Shown piece after piece: positions 7,959-16,512 of a DNA stretch of 64,000 nt; position 1 is the stretch's first letter; each line of letters begins with the position of its first letter. The stretch is taken from assembly GCA_937951895.1 (NCBI GenBank), contig CALFER010000034.1, forward strand, positions 175,541 to 239,540, written 5' to 3'. The notes under the pieces were generated by a model. It did not search any database and had not been told where the DNA came from. It saw only the letters and a list, made by a program, of their open reading frames with translations. The DNA comes from an uncultured bacterium (GTDB taxonomy: Bacteria > CSSED10-310 > CALFER01). A program made the translations under genes and the position numbers.

Positions 7959-9623
7959 TCAGGCTGATGCCTCAACCCGGATGGGAACCCGACAGACCGG
8001 ATTGCCGAACGATTCAAACCAAGCCACCTGTTCACGAACCAGATCGAAAACAACAACATAATCACCCGGACGCTCCGGCAACATGATCTTCACCGCGATC
8101 CGCACGGACTCTCCGGGATAAAACTGCGGAGGTAACCGGTATCGCTCTCCATCATAACAGACCGGCTCTCCGGCATCGGTCAGAATATGGTAGGATAACG
8201 CGTAGAATGTCGGATCGGCTGAATCCGGAGGTGGAGACAGCCATGGAACGGATCCCGAATTCGTGATCTGGATCTCGAAAGAGACGCATCGACCGGATTG
8301 CTGTTCAGCCTCCATCTTACCGGGCACCATCTCGGCACGCACACAACGTTTCAATTCTTCAACATATGAGCAGCATGCGCCGATGCACAGGGCGTAGGAC
8401 CCGTCAAGAATCGTCCGGCGAAGAAGTTGACTCGTCGGCGAGTTCCATACCTCAACGGCCGATTGGGTGGTAAGATTTCCAATCGAAATCGATGAAAACC
8501 GGAAAATTCTGCAATCTCCGTTCACCTTGACGGACAGGTACATCCAGGGATATCGACATTGCTCGATATCCTGCGGAACGGCATCCAGTTGCACTTCCTC
8601 AAGAACCTCGATCGTAATCCTTCTATTGATACCAAACCAACGATGACCTTCGTTGACCAGATCGAATTCGATCGTGTATCGTCCCGGATTTTCCGAAACA
8701 GCAACCAGACACTCCATCCGCACTGATTCACCGGATCGGATGGGATGAGGCAGCTGTGATCGGATTCCATCGAAACGAATCAGTTCGTTGCGTTCATCAT
8801 ACAGATGATATGCCAGCGACACCGCGCTCGATGACGTCGCGCTCCGGGCGGGAAGCCATGTAAACGGAGAATGATTGGTGATCTCGATTGTGAACCGGCA
8901 CGGACTGTCTATGCAGTATCGTGCCGGTGAAGATTGAACGGCAATGGCTCCCATATAGAATCGGTCATCCGGAACCTCCGCAGATTCAACCGGTACGACA
9001 AAATCCGGGATGTTCTTCCGAACGTCGATTCCCAGTCGACCCGCGAGCGCAACGGCATCACTCAGTGTTCGCCGGACTTCATCCGACTTCAGATCGATGG
9101 ACTGCGAAGCGGTTTCCTGACTGATGCTATAAAGATTTGAGATCGCCAACGTTGTCGCGCCGAACCGATGGGCAATGGCCACCAACTCCCCGATCTGATC
9201 TACATTATCCCGCAATGCGACCGTCGCGATGGTCAGCATGGGAGTTACTGAACGGGCCTTCGTCTTCATGGTTGCCAGACAACCGAGATTTTCCATCAGT
9301 TGATCGAAATTCGCTCCCCGTCGAATCGATTCATACGTCTCGGGTGTTGCGCCGTCGATGCTCACAGCGAGTTCACTTAAACCCGACCGGATGATTCGCC
9401 GGATGATATGCTTCTCAAGCGCTTTGCCGTTCGTGAAGATTTTGGATCGAGGGGGGTTCACCTTTTTGATCTGTTTCAGGACAAATCGAATATGGGGATA
9501 CATGAGCGGTTCACCCTGATCGGCATACTGAACCGATGCAGCCCATGGGAGCAGCTCTTTCGAAGCTTTCTTGAGAATTTTCAGGTCCATGTCGCGACCA
9601 GCCAGAGCGTAGGTCCGAATCAT
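7959..9623 (-). CDS. Radical SAM/SPASM protein with two beta-sandwich modules (frameshifted 5' end)
   Basis: A 554-residue open frame holding most of a radical SAM enzyme but starting inside the FeS motif. Visible parts: the SAM-binding GEP motif (YADQGEPLMYPH, ~35-44), IFTNGKALEK, ELAVSIDGATPETYE (~84-98) and the rest of the barrel to ~215. A beta-sandwich module follows at ~224-345. Next is a SPASM-like region (PWMYLSVKVNGDC, SISIGNLTTQSAVEVWNS, then LCIGACC and LKRC). A second copy of the sandwich module is at ~436-554. Both copies share the pattern of a YH strand, a DG loop, PGESVR, a PG-Y strand, then FDLV and a W-F pair. The first Cys residues of the cluster motif lie upstream in another frame (9620-9778). 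Substrate unknown. Confidence 0.75.
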   Translation of the reverse strand: MIRTYALAGRDMDLKILKKASKELLPWAASVQYADQGEPLMYPHIRFVLKQIKKVNPPRSKIFTNGKALEKHIIRRIIRSGLSELAVSIDGATPETYESIRRGANFDQLMENLGCLATMKTKARSVTPMLTIATVALRDNVDQIGELVAIAHRFGATTLAISNLYSISQETASQSIDLKSDEVRRTLSDAVALAGRLGIDVRKNIPDFVVPVESAEVPDDRFYMGAIAVQSSPARYCIDSPCRFTIEITNHSPFTWLPARSATSSSAVSLAYHLYDERNELIRFDGIRSQLPHPIRSGESVRMECLVAVSENPGRYTIEFDLVNEGHRWFGINRRITIEVLEEVQLDAVPQDIEQCRYPWMYLSVKVNGDCRIFRFSSISIGNLTTQSAVEVWNSPTSQLLRRTILDGSYALCIGACCSYVEELKRCVRAEMVPGKMEAEQQSGRCVSFEIQITNSGSVPWLSPPPDSADPTFYALSYHILTDAGEPVCYDGERYRLPPQFYPGESVRIAVKIMLPERPGDYVVVFDLVREQVAWFESFGNPVCRVPIRVEASA

Positions 9624-9778
9624 GCAGAAAAGACACAGCCATTACAGCGCGTGGTAATCTCAAAACGGAGATAGGGCGGTTTCGAATTTAACTCGACCCT
9701 GCCGTCACACCGTTCCCGATAGGCCTGCATGTAGTTTTTAAATGCCCGCGAATGCTGTCTACCAAGAAAGAAATCCAT
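9620..9778 (-). pseudogene. 5' end of the radical SAM gene, separated by a probable 1-base deletion
   Basis: From an ATG at 9778, preceded by GGGGGGTGAG, the frame encodes MDFFLGRQHSRAFKNYMQ and ends in LRFEITTRCNGC shortly before a TGA at 9620-9622. LRFEITTRCN is the classic entry to a radical SAM CxxxCxxC motif. Inserting one base near 9638-9643 would give CNGLCLFCM, a correct motif that continues straight into the downstream frame starting MIRTYALAGRD. The gene is therefore best read as one unit, 9778 down to 7959, about 606 residues, with either a real inactivating frameshift or a sequencing/assembly error. Confidence 0.7.
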
Positions 9779-9880
9779 GCTCACCCCCCGATCCGGAATC
9801 GATCTCAATCCCACGCGTCCCGTTCCGGCCTGCTGGGACCCAAGCGCTTCGCTCGATTCCCGGATCGCGTGACCGGATCT

Positions 9881-12800
9881 TTATCGGAATTCCAACGACC
9901 GGAATCCCGGCAGCGCTTCGAGCGAACGGATACACTCCTCCGTCGGGTTGATCCTGAAATCGCTTCCCAGATCGATTGTGACCCGTTCCAACGGGTGATC
10001 AGGCGGAAACGTCAGCATGAACTGCAGCAGGGCGTCTCCTTTATGGCGCTGTAACAAACGCTCGATCTCCATGGCCTGAACTTTCGATTCGCCGTTTGTA
10101 TTCAGAGACACGACGACAGCGCGCGTGAATCGCTTCCGCGCTTCGCTCACAGGAAGGATTTCTTCGACGCGCACCCGGATGTTGGTCTCGAAGATCGATG
10201 CGGATCCCAGCATGAAAATGATCGATTCGGTTTCGAGCACATCGCGGAACTTCTCCCACATTGCGGGTCGGACCATGAGTTCGTAGCTGCCCTCGAGATC
10301 CTCCATCGTGACGAACGCCATCTGCTCTTTGCTGGATTTCTGAATCAGTTTTTTGACATGTGACACGATTCCACACATCACCAGACGGTCACCGTCGAAG
10401 GCGTTTTCGAGTTTTCCGCTATCGTGTGTGCAGAATCGATCGACCTCGGCTTTGTATCGCAACAGCGGGTGGCCGGTCACGTAGAAGCCCAGCATTTCCT
10501 TTTCATTGGCGAGCAATTCCTGCGAATCCCACTCGGGCACATCCGGAATCTTCGGATCCGACATCTCATCGACGGTCCCCGCCCCCAGCATCGCGAACAG
10601 GCTGATCTGCCCCGAGTCCCGTTCCTTCTGCTTCTGCGCTCCGATTTCAATTGCCATGTCGATCGCGTCCAGAAGCTGACGCCTCCTGAATCCAAACGAA
10701 TCGAATGCGCCGCTTCGGATCAGACTTTCCCCGACCTTCCGATTCACGAGCCGCAGATCGACCCGGCGATAGAAATCGAACAGCGACTTGAACGGGCCAT
10801 CGCTTTCACGCGCCTTCAGAATCGACTCGACCGCCGACACTCCGACGTTTTTGATCGCCGCCAGTCCGAAGCGGATTCCATCCGGCACGACAGTAAAATC
10901 GAGTCCTGATGAGTTGACATCGGGAGGCAGCACGCGGATGTTCATTTTACGGCATTCCGAGATCGCCTTGACGACCTTGTCCTGATGCGCCATATCGCAC
11001 GTCATGACCGCCGTCATAAACTCGCGCGGATGATACCGCTTCATGTATGCCGTCTGATACGAAAGCAATGCATATCCCGCGGCATGCGATTTGTTGAAAC
11101 CGTATAACGCGAACTTCTCCATCAGATCGAAGACATCGCCCGCCGTATGCGAATCGTAGCCCAGAGCCAGCGCTCCCGGTATGTTCTTCTCGGAATCCCC
11201 CTTGATGAACACCTCGCGCATCCGCGCCATCTCTTCTTTCTTTTTCTTACCCATGGCGCGTCGCAGGATATCGGCGTGTCCCAGCGAGAATCCGGCCATG
11301 ATCCGTGAAATCTGCATGACCTGTTCCTGATAGACGATCAAGCCGTAAGTGTCCCTCAGGACGGATTCGAGCGACGCGTGCGGGTAGGAAATGACCTGTT
11401 CGCCATGCTTGCGAGCGATAAAATCCGGTATGATTTCCATCGGCCCCGGTCGATACAGAGCCACCGCCGCAATGATGTCCTCAAAGCACGACGGTCGCAT
11501 CTTGCGGATCATTTCCTGAAACCCGCTGCCTTCCATCTGGAACACACCGAAACACTCCCCCGTCGAGATATACTCGTAAACCGCCCTGTCATTGAGCCCC
11601 AGTGTCCGCAGGTCGAGGGGCTCACTGCCTTCCTTCCGGGACGCGTTGGCGAGACGCTGTGCGATATCCAGCACCGTGAGCGTGCGAAGGCCCAGGAAAT
11701 CGAACTTGACCAACCCCGCTTTCTCGACATCTTCCTTCGCATATTGCGTCATGATGTCGTCAGCGCCTTCCTTCTTGACCGGAACCGTCTCCCAGAGCGG
11801 TCCTTCCGAGATGACGACACCGGCAGCATGTTCACCCGCGTGCCGGTTCAATCCCTCCAGTCGCCGCGCAATCTCGAACAACTCCTTGATCTGCGCACTT
11901 TCCTCGATGCTTTGCCGCAGCTTCGGCTCCACTTCAAATGCGCTGTCGAGCGTCGCCTTGGGATCATTGGGGATCAGTTTCGCCAGGCGGTCGACATCCC
12001 CCAGCGGAATCCGGAGAACGCGTCCGACATCGCGAATGACCGCCTTGGCCTTCATGCAGTTGAACGTCACGATCTTCCCGACCCGATCCCGCCCGTACTT
12101 CTCGCTGACGTAATGGATCACCTCTTCGCGGCGATTCATGCAGAAATCGATGTCGAAATCAGGCATCGAGACGCGCTCGGGATTCAAAAAACGCTCGAAG
12201 AGCAGATTGTACGGGATGGGATCCAGATCGGTGATCCGCAGCGCGAAGGCCACGATGGAACCGGCGCCGGACCCTCGTCCAGGACCGACGGGTATATTCT
12301 GACTGTGCGCATAGTTGATAAAATCCGCGACGATCAGGAAGTATCCGGAGAATCCCATGTTCTTGATGATTTCGAGTTCATCGCGCAGCCGGGCGAAATA
12401 CGCCTCCCGATTCGCCTCATACGGCAAACCGGCAATGCGTTCATCGAGACCCGAGTGCGCGAGGTCATCGAGATACTGCTCCAGCGTCATACCGCTCGGG
12501 AGATGAAACTGCGGCAGCATCGGTTTATCGAGTTTCAGCGTGAGGTTACAGCGATCGGCGATTCGCCGGGTGTTGGCGACCGCATCGGGGAACGATTCAA
12601 ACAACGGAATCATCTCGTGGGCCGATCGGAAATAGAGCTGATCCGATTCGTAGCTGAACCGATCCGTGTCCTCCATCGTCTTCCCGGTCTGGATGCACAG
12701 GAGCACCTCATGGGCGCGCTTGTCATCCTGATTCAGATAGTGGCTGTCGTTCGTTGCCACGAGGGGGATATCGAGTTCCCTGGAAATTTTTAAGATTTCC

Positions 12801-13360
12801 TCGTTTGCCCGCACCTGATCCGCCATGCCATTGACCTGGACCTCGAGAAAAAAGTTATCCGGGCCCAATATCGACCGGTAGCGTGAAGCGATCCGACGGG
12901 CGTCATCCATCCGTCCCTCGAGAATCGCCGAAGGGATTTCACCCGCCAGACATGCTGACAGTGCGATCAGGCCGTCGTGATACTGTTCGAGGAGTTCGTA
13001 ATCGATCCGGGGATGGTAGTAGAAACCTTCGAGATAGGCTTTACTGACGAGGCGCACGAGATTGCGGTAGCCGGTTTCGTTTTCCGCCAGGAGGATGAGA
13101 TGAAACGCGGAGCGTCGTGTCATGTCGCGCCGGTCGCCCGGCGTGATGTAAACCTCGCAGCCGACGATGGGCTTGATCCCCGCTTTCTTCATCTTCGTAT
13201 AAAAATCGATCGCGCCGAACATGTTGCCGTGATCGGTCAACGCCACGGCATCCATCTGATACTCAGTGGCCTTTCGTGCGAGATCATCCAGGCGGATGGC
13301 GCCATCGAGCATCGAATAAGCGCTGTGGAGGTGAAGATGAACGAATTCGCTCACGGCCAT
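9881..13360 (-). CDS. dnaE: DNA polymerase III subunit alpha
   Basis: A 1159-residue replicative polymerase of the DnaE class. An N-terminal PHP domain opens with FVHLHLHSAYSMLDGAIRLD and keeps metal-ligand motifs (LTDHGNMFG, GCEVYI, LSACLAGEIP), so it may be catalytically competent. The polymerase core carries GPGRGSGAGSIVAF and PDFDIDFCMNRR with the catalytic Asp pair. It is followed by a helix-hairpin-helix region, an OB fold (LVMCGIVSHVKKLI) and a C-terminal tail. No PolC-type exonuclease insertion is present. Start at 13360 is chosen for GGGAGTGAG eight bases upstream; the gene begins five bases after the guaA stop. Confidence 0.96.
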   Translation of the reverse strand: MAVSEFVHLHLHSAYSMLDGAIRLDDLARKATEYQMDAVALTDHGNMFGAIDFYTKMKKAGIKPIVGCEVYITPGDRRDMTRRSAFHLILLAENETGYRNLVRLVSKAYLEGFYYHPRIDYELLEQYHDGLIALSACLAGEIPSAILEGRMDDARRIASRYRSILGPDNFFLEVQVNGMADQVRANEEILKISRELDIPLVATNDSHYLNQDDKRAHEVLLCIQTGKTMEDTDRFSYESDQLYFRSAHEMIPLFESFPDAVANTRRIADRCNLTLKLDKPMLPQFHLPSGMTLEQYLDDLAHSGLDERIAGLPYEANREAYFARLRDELEIIKNMGFSGYFLIVADFINYAHSQNIPVGPGRGSGAGSIVAFALRITDLDPIPYNLLFERFLNPERVSMPDFDIDFCMNRREEVIHYVSEKYGRDRVGKIVTFNCMKAKAVIRDVGRVLRIPLGDVDRLAKLIPNDPKATLDSAFEVEPKLRQSIEESAQIKELFEIARRLEGLNRHAGEHAAGVVISEGPLWETVPVKKEGADDIMTQYAKEDVEKAGLVKFDFLGLRTLTVLDIAQRLANASRKEGSEPLDLRTLGLNDRAVYEYISTGECFGVFQMEGSGFQEMIRKMRPSCFEDIIAAVALYRPGPMEIIPDFIARKHGEQVISYPHASLESVLRDTYGLIVYQEQVMQISRIMAGFSLGHADILRRAMGKKKKEEMARMREVFIKGDSEKNIPGALALGYDSHTAGDVFDLMEKFALYGFNKSHAAGYALLSYQTAYMKRYHPREFMTAVMTCDMAHQDKVVKAISECRKMNIRVLPPDVNSSGLDFTVVPDGIRFGLAAIKNVGVSAVESILKARESDGPFKSLFDFYRRVDLRLVNRKVGESLIRSGAFDSFGFRRRQLLDAIDMAIEIGAQKQKERDSGQISLFAMLGAGTVDEMSDPKIPDVPEWDSQELLANEKEMLGFYVTGHPLLRYKAEVDRFCTHDSGKLENAFDGDRLVMCGIVSHVKKLIQKSSKEQMAFVTMEDLEGSYELMVRPAMWEKFRDVLETESIIFMLGSASIFETNIRVRVEEILPVSEARKRFTRAVVVSLNTNGESKVQAMEIERLLQRHKGDALLQFMLTFPPDHPLERVTIDLGSDFRINPTEECIRSLEALPGFRSLEFR

Positions 13361-13365
13361 GAGAC

Positions 13366-14913
13366 TCACTCCCATTCAATCGTTGCGGGCGGTTTCGATG
13401 AGATGTCGTAGACGACCCGATTGATACCTTTCACTTCGTTGATGATCCGGCTGCTCATCCGTGCCAGCAGATCATGCGGCAGGCGCGCCCAATCCGCCGT
13501 CATGGCGTCGGTCGAAGTCACCGCCCGGATCGCGCAGACCGAATCGTAGGTTCGTTCGTCACCCATCACCCCAACCGTTTTCACCGGGAGAAGCACCGCG
13601 AAAACCTGCCACAACGAGCGCATCAGACCCGCCGCGGCAATTTCCTCCCGGACAATCCGATCGGCTTCCTGGACAATCCGGATGCGTTCCGGTGTCACCT
13701 CACCCAGGATTCTGACCGCCAATCCCGGCCCGGGGAACGGCTGCCGCCAGACGATTTCCTCCGGCATACCCAGAGCCAGACCGACCGCACGAACCTCGTC
13801 CTTGAACAGGAACCGCAGGGGTTCAACCAGCTTCAACCGCATCTTCTCCGGGAGGCCCCCGACGTTGTGGTGTGTCTTGATCGTGGCGGACGGACCTCTC
13901 ACCGAAACACTCTCGATGACATCCGGATAGAGTGTCCCCTGTGCCAGAAAATCGATGCGCCCGTATCGTCTCGATTCGATCTCGAAGACTTCAATAAATG
14001 CATTGCCGATGATCTTCCGTTTTTTCTCGGGATCCGTCACACCTTTGAGTTTCGACAGGAACCGGTCGGAGGCATCGACCGAGACGAAGCGTGCGCCGAG
14101 CCTCGGTCCGAAATATGCCTCGACCGCGGCCGCTTCTCCCGCTCGGAGGATCCCGTTGTTGATGAATATGGCGATCAGTTGATCCCCGATGGCCCGATCC
14201 AGCAGCATCGCGACGACCGCCGAATCGACGCCTCCGGAAAGTCCGCAGATGACCTTCCCCTGACCGACCTGCGTCCGGATGGCCCCGACGGCTTCCTCGA
14301 TGAAGGTCCCCGCCGTCCAGTCCGGCCGGCATCCGCAGATGTCGATCACGAAGTTGCGGATCACTTCTTTGCCACGCGTCGAATGTGTCACTTCGGGATG
14401 AAACTGAATCCCGTAGATCCTGCGAACCGGATCGACGATTGCGGCGATGGGAGACGCATCGGTTTTTGCGATCAGCCGGAATCCGTCCGGAATCCGTTCC
14501 AGAATATCGCCATGACTCATCCAGACCATCAGCTGTGATTCGTTTTCAAGCCCTTTGAAGAGGGGATCCGTGCCGAGAATATCGAGTCGGATCGGGCCGT
14601 ATTCACCCTCGGCGGCGCGGATGACCGAGCCTCCGAGATGCAAGCCGATCAACTGGCAACCGTAGCAGATACCCAGGATGGGAACCGGAGATTGAAAGAT
14701 GGCGGGGTCGGGATGAGGCGAATCATCCGAATAGACGCTCGACGGCCCTCCGGTGAAAATGATCCCCGCGACATCGTCCCGGAACACCTGATCCGGCGCC
14801 GTGGTGTACGGAAGGATCTCACAGAAAACATTGCATTCGCGGATACGGCGCGCGATCAATTGTGTGTATTGAGAACCGAAATCGAGAATGACGATGCGGC
14901 GTCGGGATGTCAT
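13366..14913 (-). CDS. guaA: GMP synthase (glutamine-hydrolysing)
   Basis: A 515-residue two-domain enzyme that converts XMP to GMP with glutamine and ATP. The class I glutamine amidotransferase domain (1-~195) has the nucleophile Cys in LGICYGCQLIG and the His-Glu pair in IQFHPEVTHS. The ATP pyrophosphatase domain has the P-loop CGLSGGVDSAVVA, followed by the dimerisation domain ending VYDISSKPPATIEWE. It starts at an ATG with GGAGGAACACCC immediately upstream. Only 39 bases separate it from the cyclase gene above, which is too little for a purine riboswitch. Confidence 0.97.
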   Translation of the reverse strand: MTSRRRIVILDFGSQYTQLIARRIRECNVFCEILPYTTAPDQVFRDDVAGIIFTGGPSSVYSDDSPHPDPAIFQSPVPILGICYGCQLIGLHLGGSVIRAAEGEYGPIRLDILGTDPLFKGLENESQLMVWMSHGDILERIPDGFRLIAKTDASPIAAIVDPVRRIYGIQFHPEVTHSTRGKEVIRNFVIDICGCRPDWTAGTFIEEAVGAIRTQVGQGKVICGLSGGVDSAVVAMLLDRAIGDQLIAIFINNGILRAGEAAAVEAYFGPRLGARFVSVDASDRFLSKLKGVTDPEKKRKIIGNAFIEVFEIESRRYGRIDFLAQGTLYPDVIESVSVRGPSATIKTHHNVGGLPEKMRLKLVEPLRFLFKDEVRAVGLALGMPEEIVWRQPFPGPGLAVRILGEVTPERIRIVQEADRIVREEIAAAGLMRSLWQVFAVLLPVKTVGVMGDERTYDSVCAIRAVTSTDAMTADWARLPHDLLARMSSRIINEVKGINRVVYDISSKPPATIEWE

Positions 14914-14952
14914 GGGTGTTCCTCCTGGATTGACTCGGCGATATCTTAGTTT

Positions 14953-16512
14953 TCAGGGCCACGGGGCGCAAATTAAAAACGCCTCGATCGGCGTGCGTCG
15001 CCCCTTGACGACAGCCGGTCCGACTGGTCTGAGACGGAACTCGTCGCGCGCAATCGCAGCCGTCGGGGCGCCGAGAGCGATCTGGTCCGGACCCGCGATT
15101 TCCTGCTGGAGGCGTTGAGCGATATTGACCGCATCACCGATGACCGTGTAATCACGTCGGATCGCCGCACCGATGTCACCGGCAATCACACGGCCCGTGT
15201 TGATGCCCGATCGGATACAGATCCGGTTGTCAGGACTCGCGGATGCATTTTTCACGGAGAGCTTCCTGTGCAGCGAGACAGCGGCTCGAACCGCCCGGAT
15301 CGTGTCGTCTTCGCACGCGATCGGTGCACCGAAAACCGCCATGAATCCGTCTCCGAGATACTTGTCGAGAGTGCCGCCGAATTCGAACACGGTATCGACC
15401 GCGAGTTCGAAGAACGCATCCACGCGCAGTTCGACCTCGGCCGGCGTGTGACGCTCGGCATAGGGCGTGAACCCATGGATGTCGCAGAACCAGACGGTCG
15501 CCGTGCGCAACTCCGGGAGAATCGATCCCCCCCTCCGAAGGATTTCCTCGACAACCGCCGGGGAATGGAACTGAGCCAGCCGCTGGCGGACCCGGTCCAT
15601 CCGGGCGATCTCCTCCAGCAATCGGCTCTGTTCGAGACCGACAGCGAGCAGATTGGCGAAAGCGGTGAGGATTTCAAGCGACGAGGGTCTGAACAATCGT
15701 TTCAGTTCACGTGTTTCCGCCGTGATGACGCCGAGCAGTCGGTCGTCGACGAGCATCGGAGCGGCCATGAGCGAACGGATTCCTTTTGCAACAATGCTTT
15801 CCGCACTCTGAAACGCACTCAGCCCCACATCCTCCGCCAGAATCGCAATCCGCTCCCGGATCACCCGCGAAAGCAGCGTCCGGCTGATGGGACCGGCAGA
15901 CGCCGCCGGGCAGCAGTCCGGATCCGCGATGCGCCTGATCGACGCCGGGTCGGGAGTTCCATCGGGTGCAACGAGATGAATCTCGCAGGTGTCTGCACCG
16001 ATCAGTTCATGAATGAGATCGATGCCGGCAAGCAGAAGGTCTCCGGCCGTACGCATCCGTATCAGGTCACGGGATAACCGGACAATGTTGCGGAATGCAC
16101 GCTCATCCAGATCACCCGGAGAGGAGATCGACGAATCGGTTCTCAGAAGTCTCGCGGGCTGGAAAATATGGGTTTCGTTGAGGAGTTCGTCCGAGCCGAG
16201 CATCGGCTCCTCATCGGCCGATTCAGCAACCAGTTCGAACTCGAGATTCCCGACCCGGATCCGGTCTCCGGGATTCAATACCGTCGTTCGCACACGGTTT
16301 CCGTTGACCCACGTGCCGTTGCGGCTATCCAGATCCTCAATCCGGACCTTCCCCGGTTCGATGACCAGGGCCGCATGCTGTCTGGAGATGTTGGAGGCGG
16401 ATTTGAACACGAGATCGCTGGGATGCTGGCGTCCCAGGACCCATCGACCCGAGGCGGGTAGCGGATACTTCTCCTCCGGCCGATCGGTTCGTCTCAATCC
16501 TAACCGAATCAC
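14953..16512 (-). CDS. FHA-GAF-class III adenylate/guanylate cyclase
   Basis: A 519-residue signalling protein. The N-terminal FHA domain (~22-95) has LGRQHPSDLVF, NISRQHAALVI and DLDSRNGTWVNGNRV, the phosphothreonine-binding features. A GAF-like domain (~125-295) follows. The C-terminal class III cyclase domain has metal Asp residues in VWFCDIHGFTPYA and DKYLGDGFMAVFG, and the late motif YTVIGDAVNIAQRL. Lys in TLDKY with Asp in VIGDA favours ATP over GTP as substrate, so cAMP is the likelier product. No transmembrane segment is evident. Its ATG overlaps the smc stop by 4 bases. Confidence 0.88.
   Translation of the reverse strand: MIRLGLRRTDRPEEKYPLPASGRWVLGRQHPSDLVFKSASNISRQHAALVIEPGKVRIEDLDSRNGTWVNGNRVRTTVLNPGDRIRVGNLEFELVAESADEEPMLGSDELLNETHIFQPARLLRTDSSISSPGDLDERAFRNIVRLSRDLIRMRTAGDLLLAGIDLIHELIGADTCEIHLVAPDGTPDPASIRRIADPDCCPAASAGPISRTLLSRVIRERIAILAEDVGLSAFQSAESIVAKGIRSLMAAPMLVDDRLLGVITAETRELKRLFRPSSLEILTAFANLLAVGLEQSRLLEEIARMDRVRQRLAQFHSPAVVEEILRRGGSILPELRTATVWFCDIHGFTPYAERHTPAEVELRVDAFFELAVDTVFEFGGTLDKYLGDGFMAVFGAPIACEDDTIRAVRAAVSLHRKLSVKNASASPDNRICIRSGINTGRVIAGDIGAAIRRDYTVIGDAVNIAQRLQQEIAGPDQIALGAPTAAIARDEFRLRPVGPAVVKGRRTPIEAFLICAPWP

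Noticed and set aside
11378..12793. 471-codon plus-strand open frame antisense to dnaE
   Set aside because: Composition typical of antisense of a GC-rich gene; no ribosome-binding site or domain.
13474..14538. 354-codon plus-strand open frame antisense to guaA
   Set aside because: Low-complexity charged product; guaA on the other strand is certain.
14914..14952. Possible purine riboswitch before guaA
   Set aside because: Only 39 bases lie between the upstream stop and the ATG and no aptamer fold is visible.
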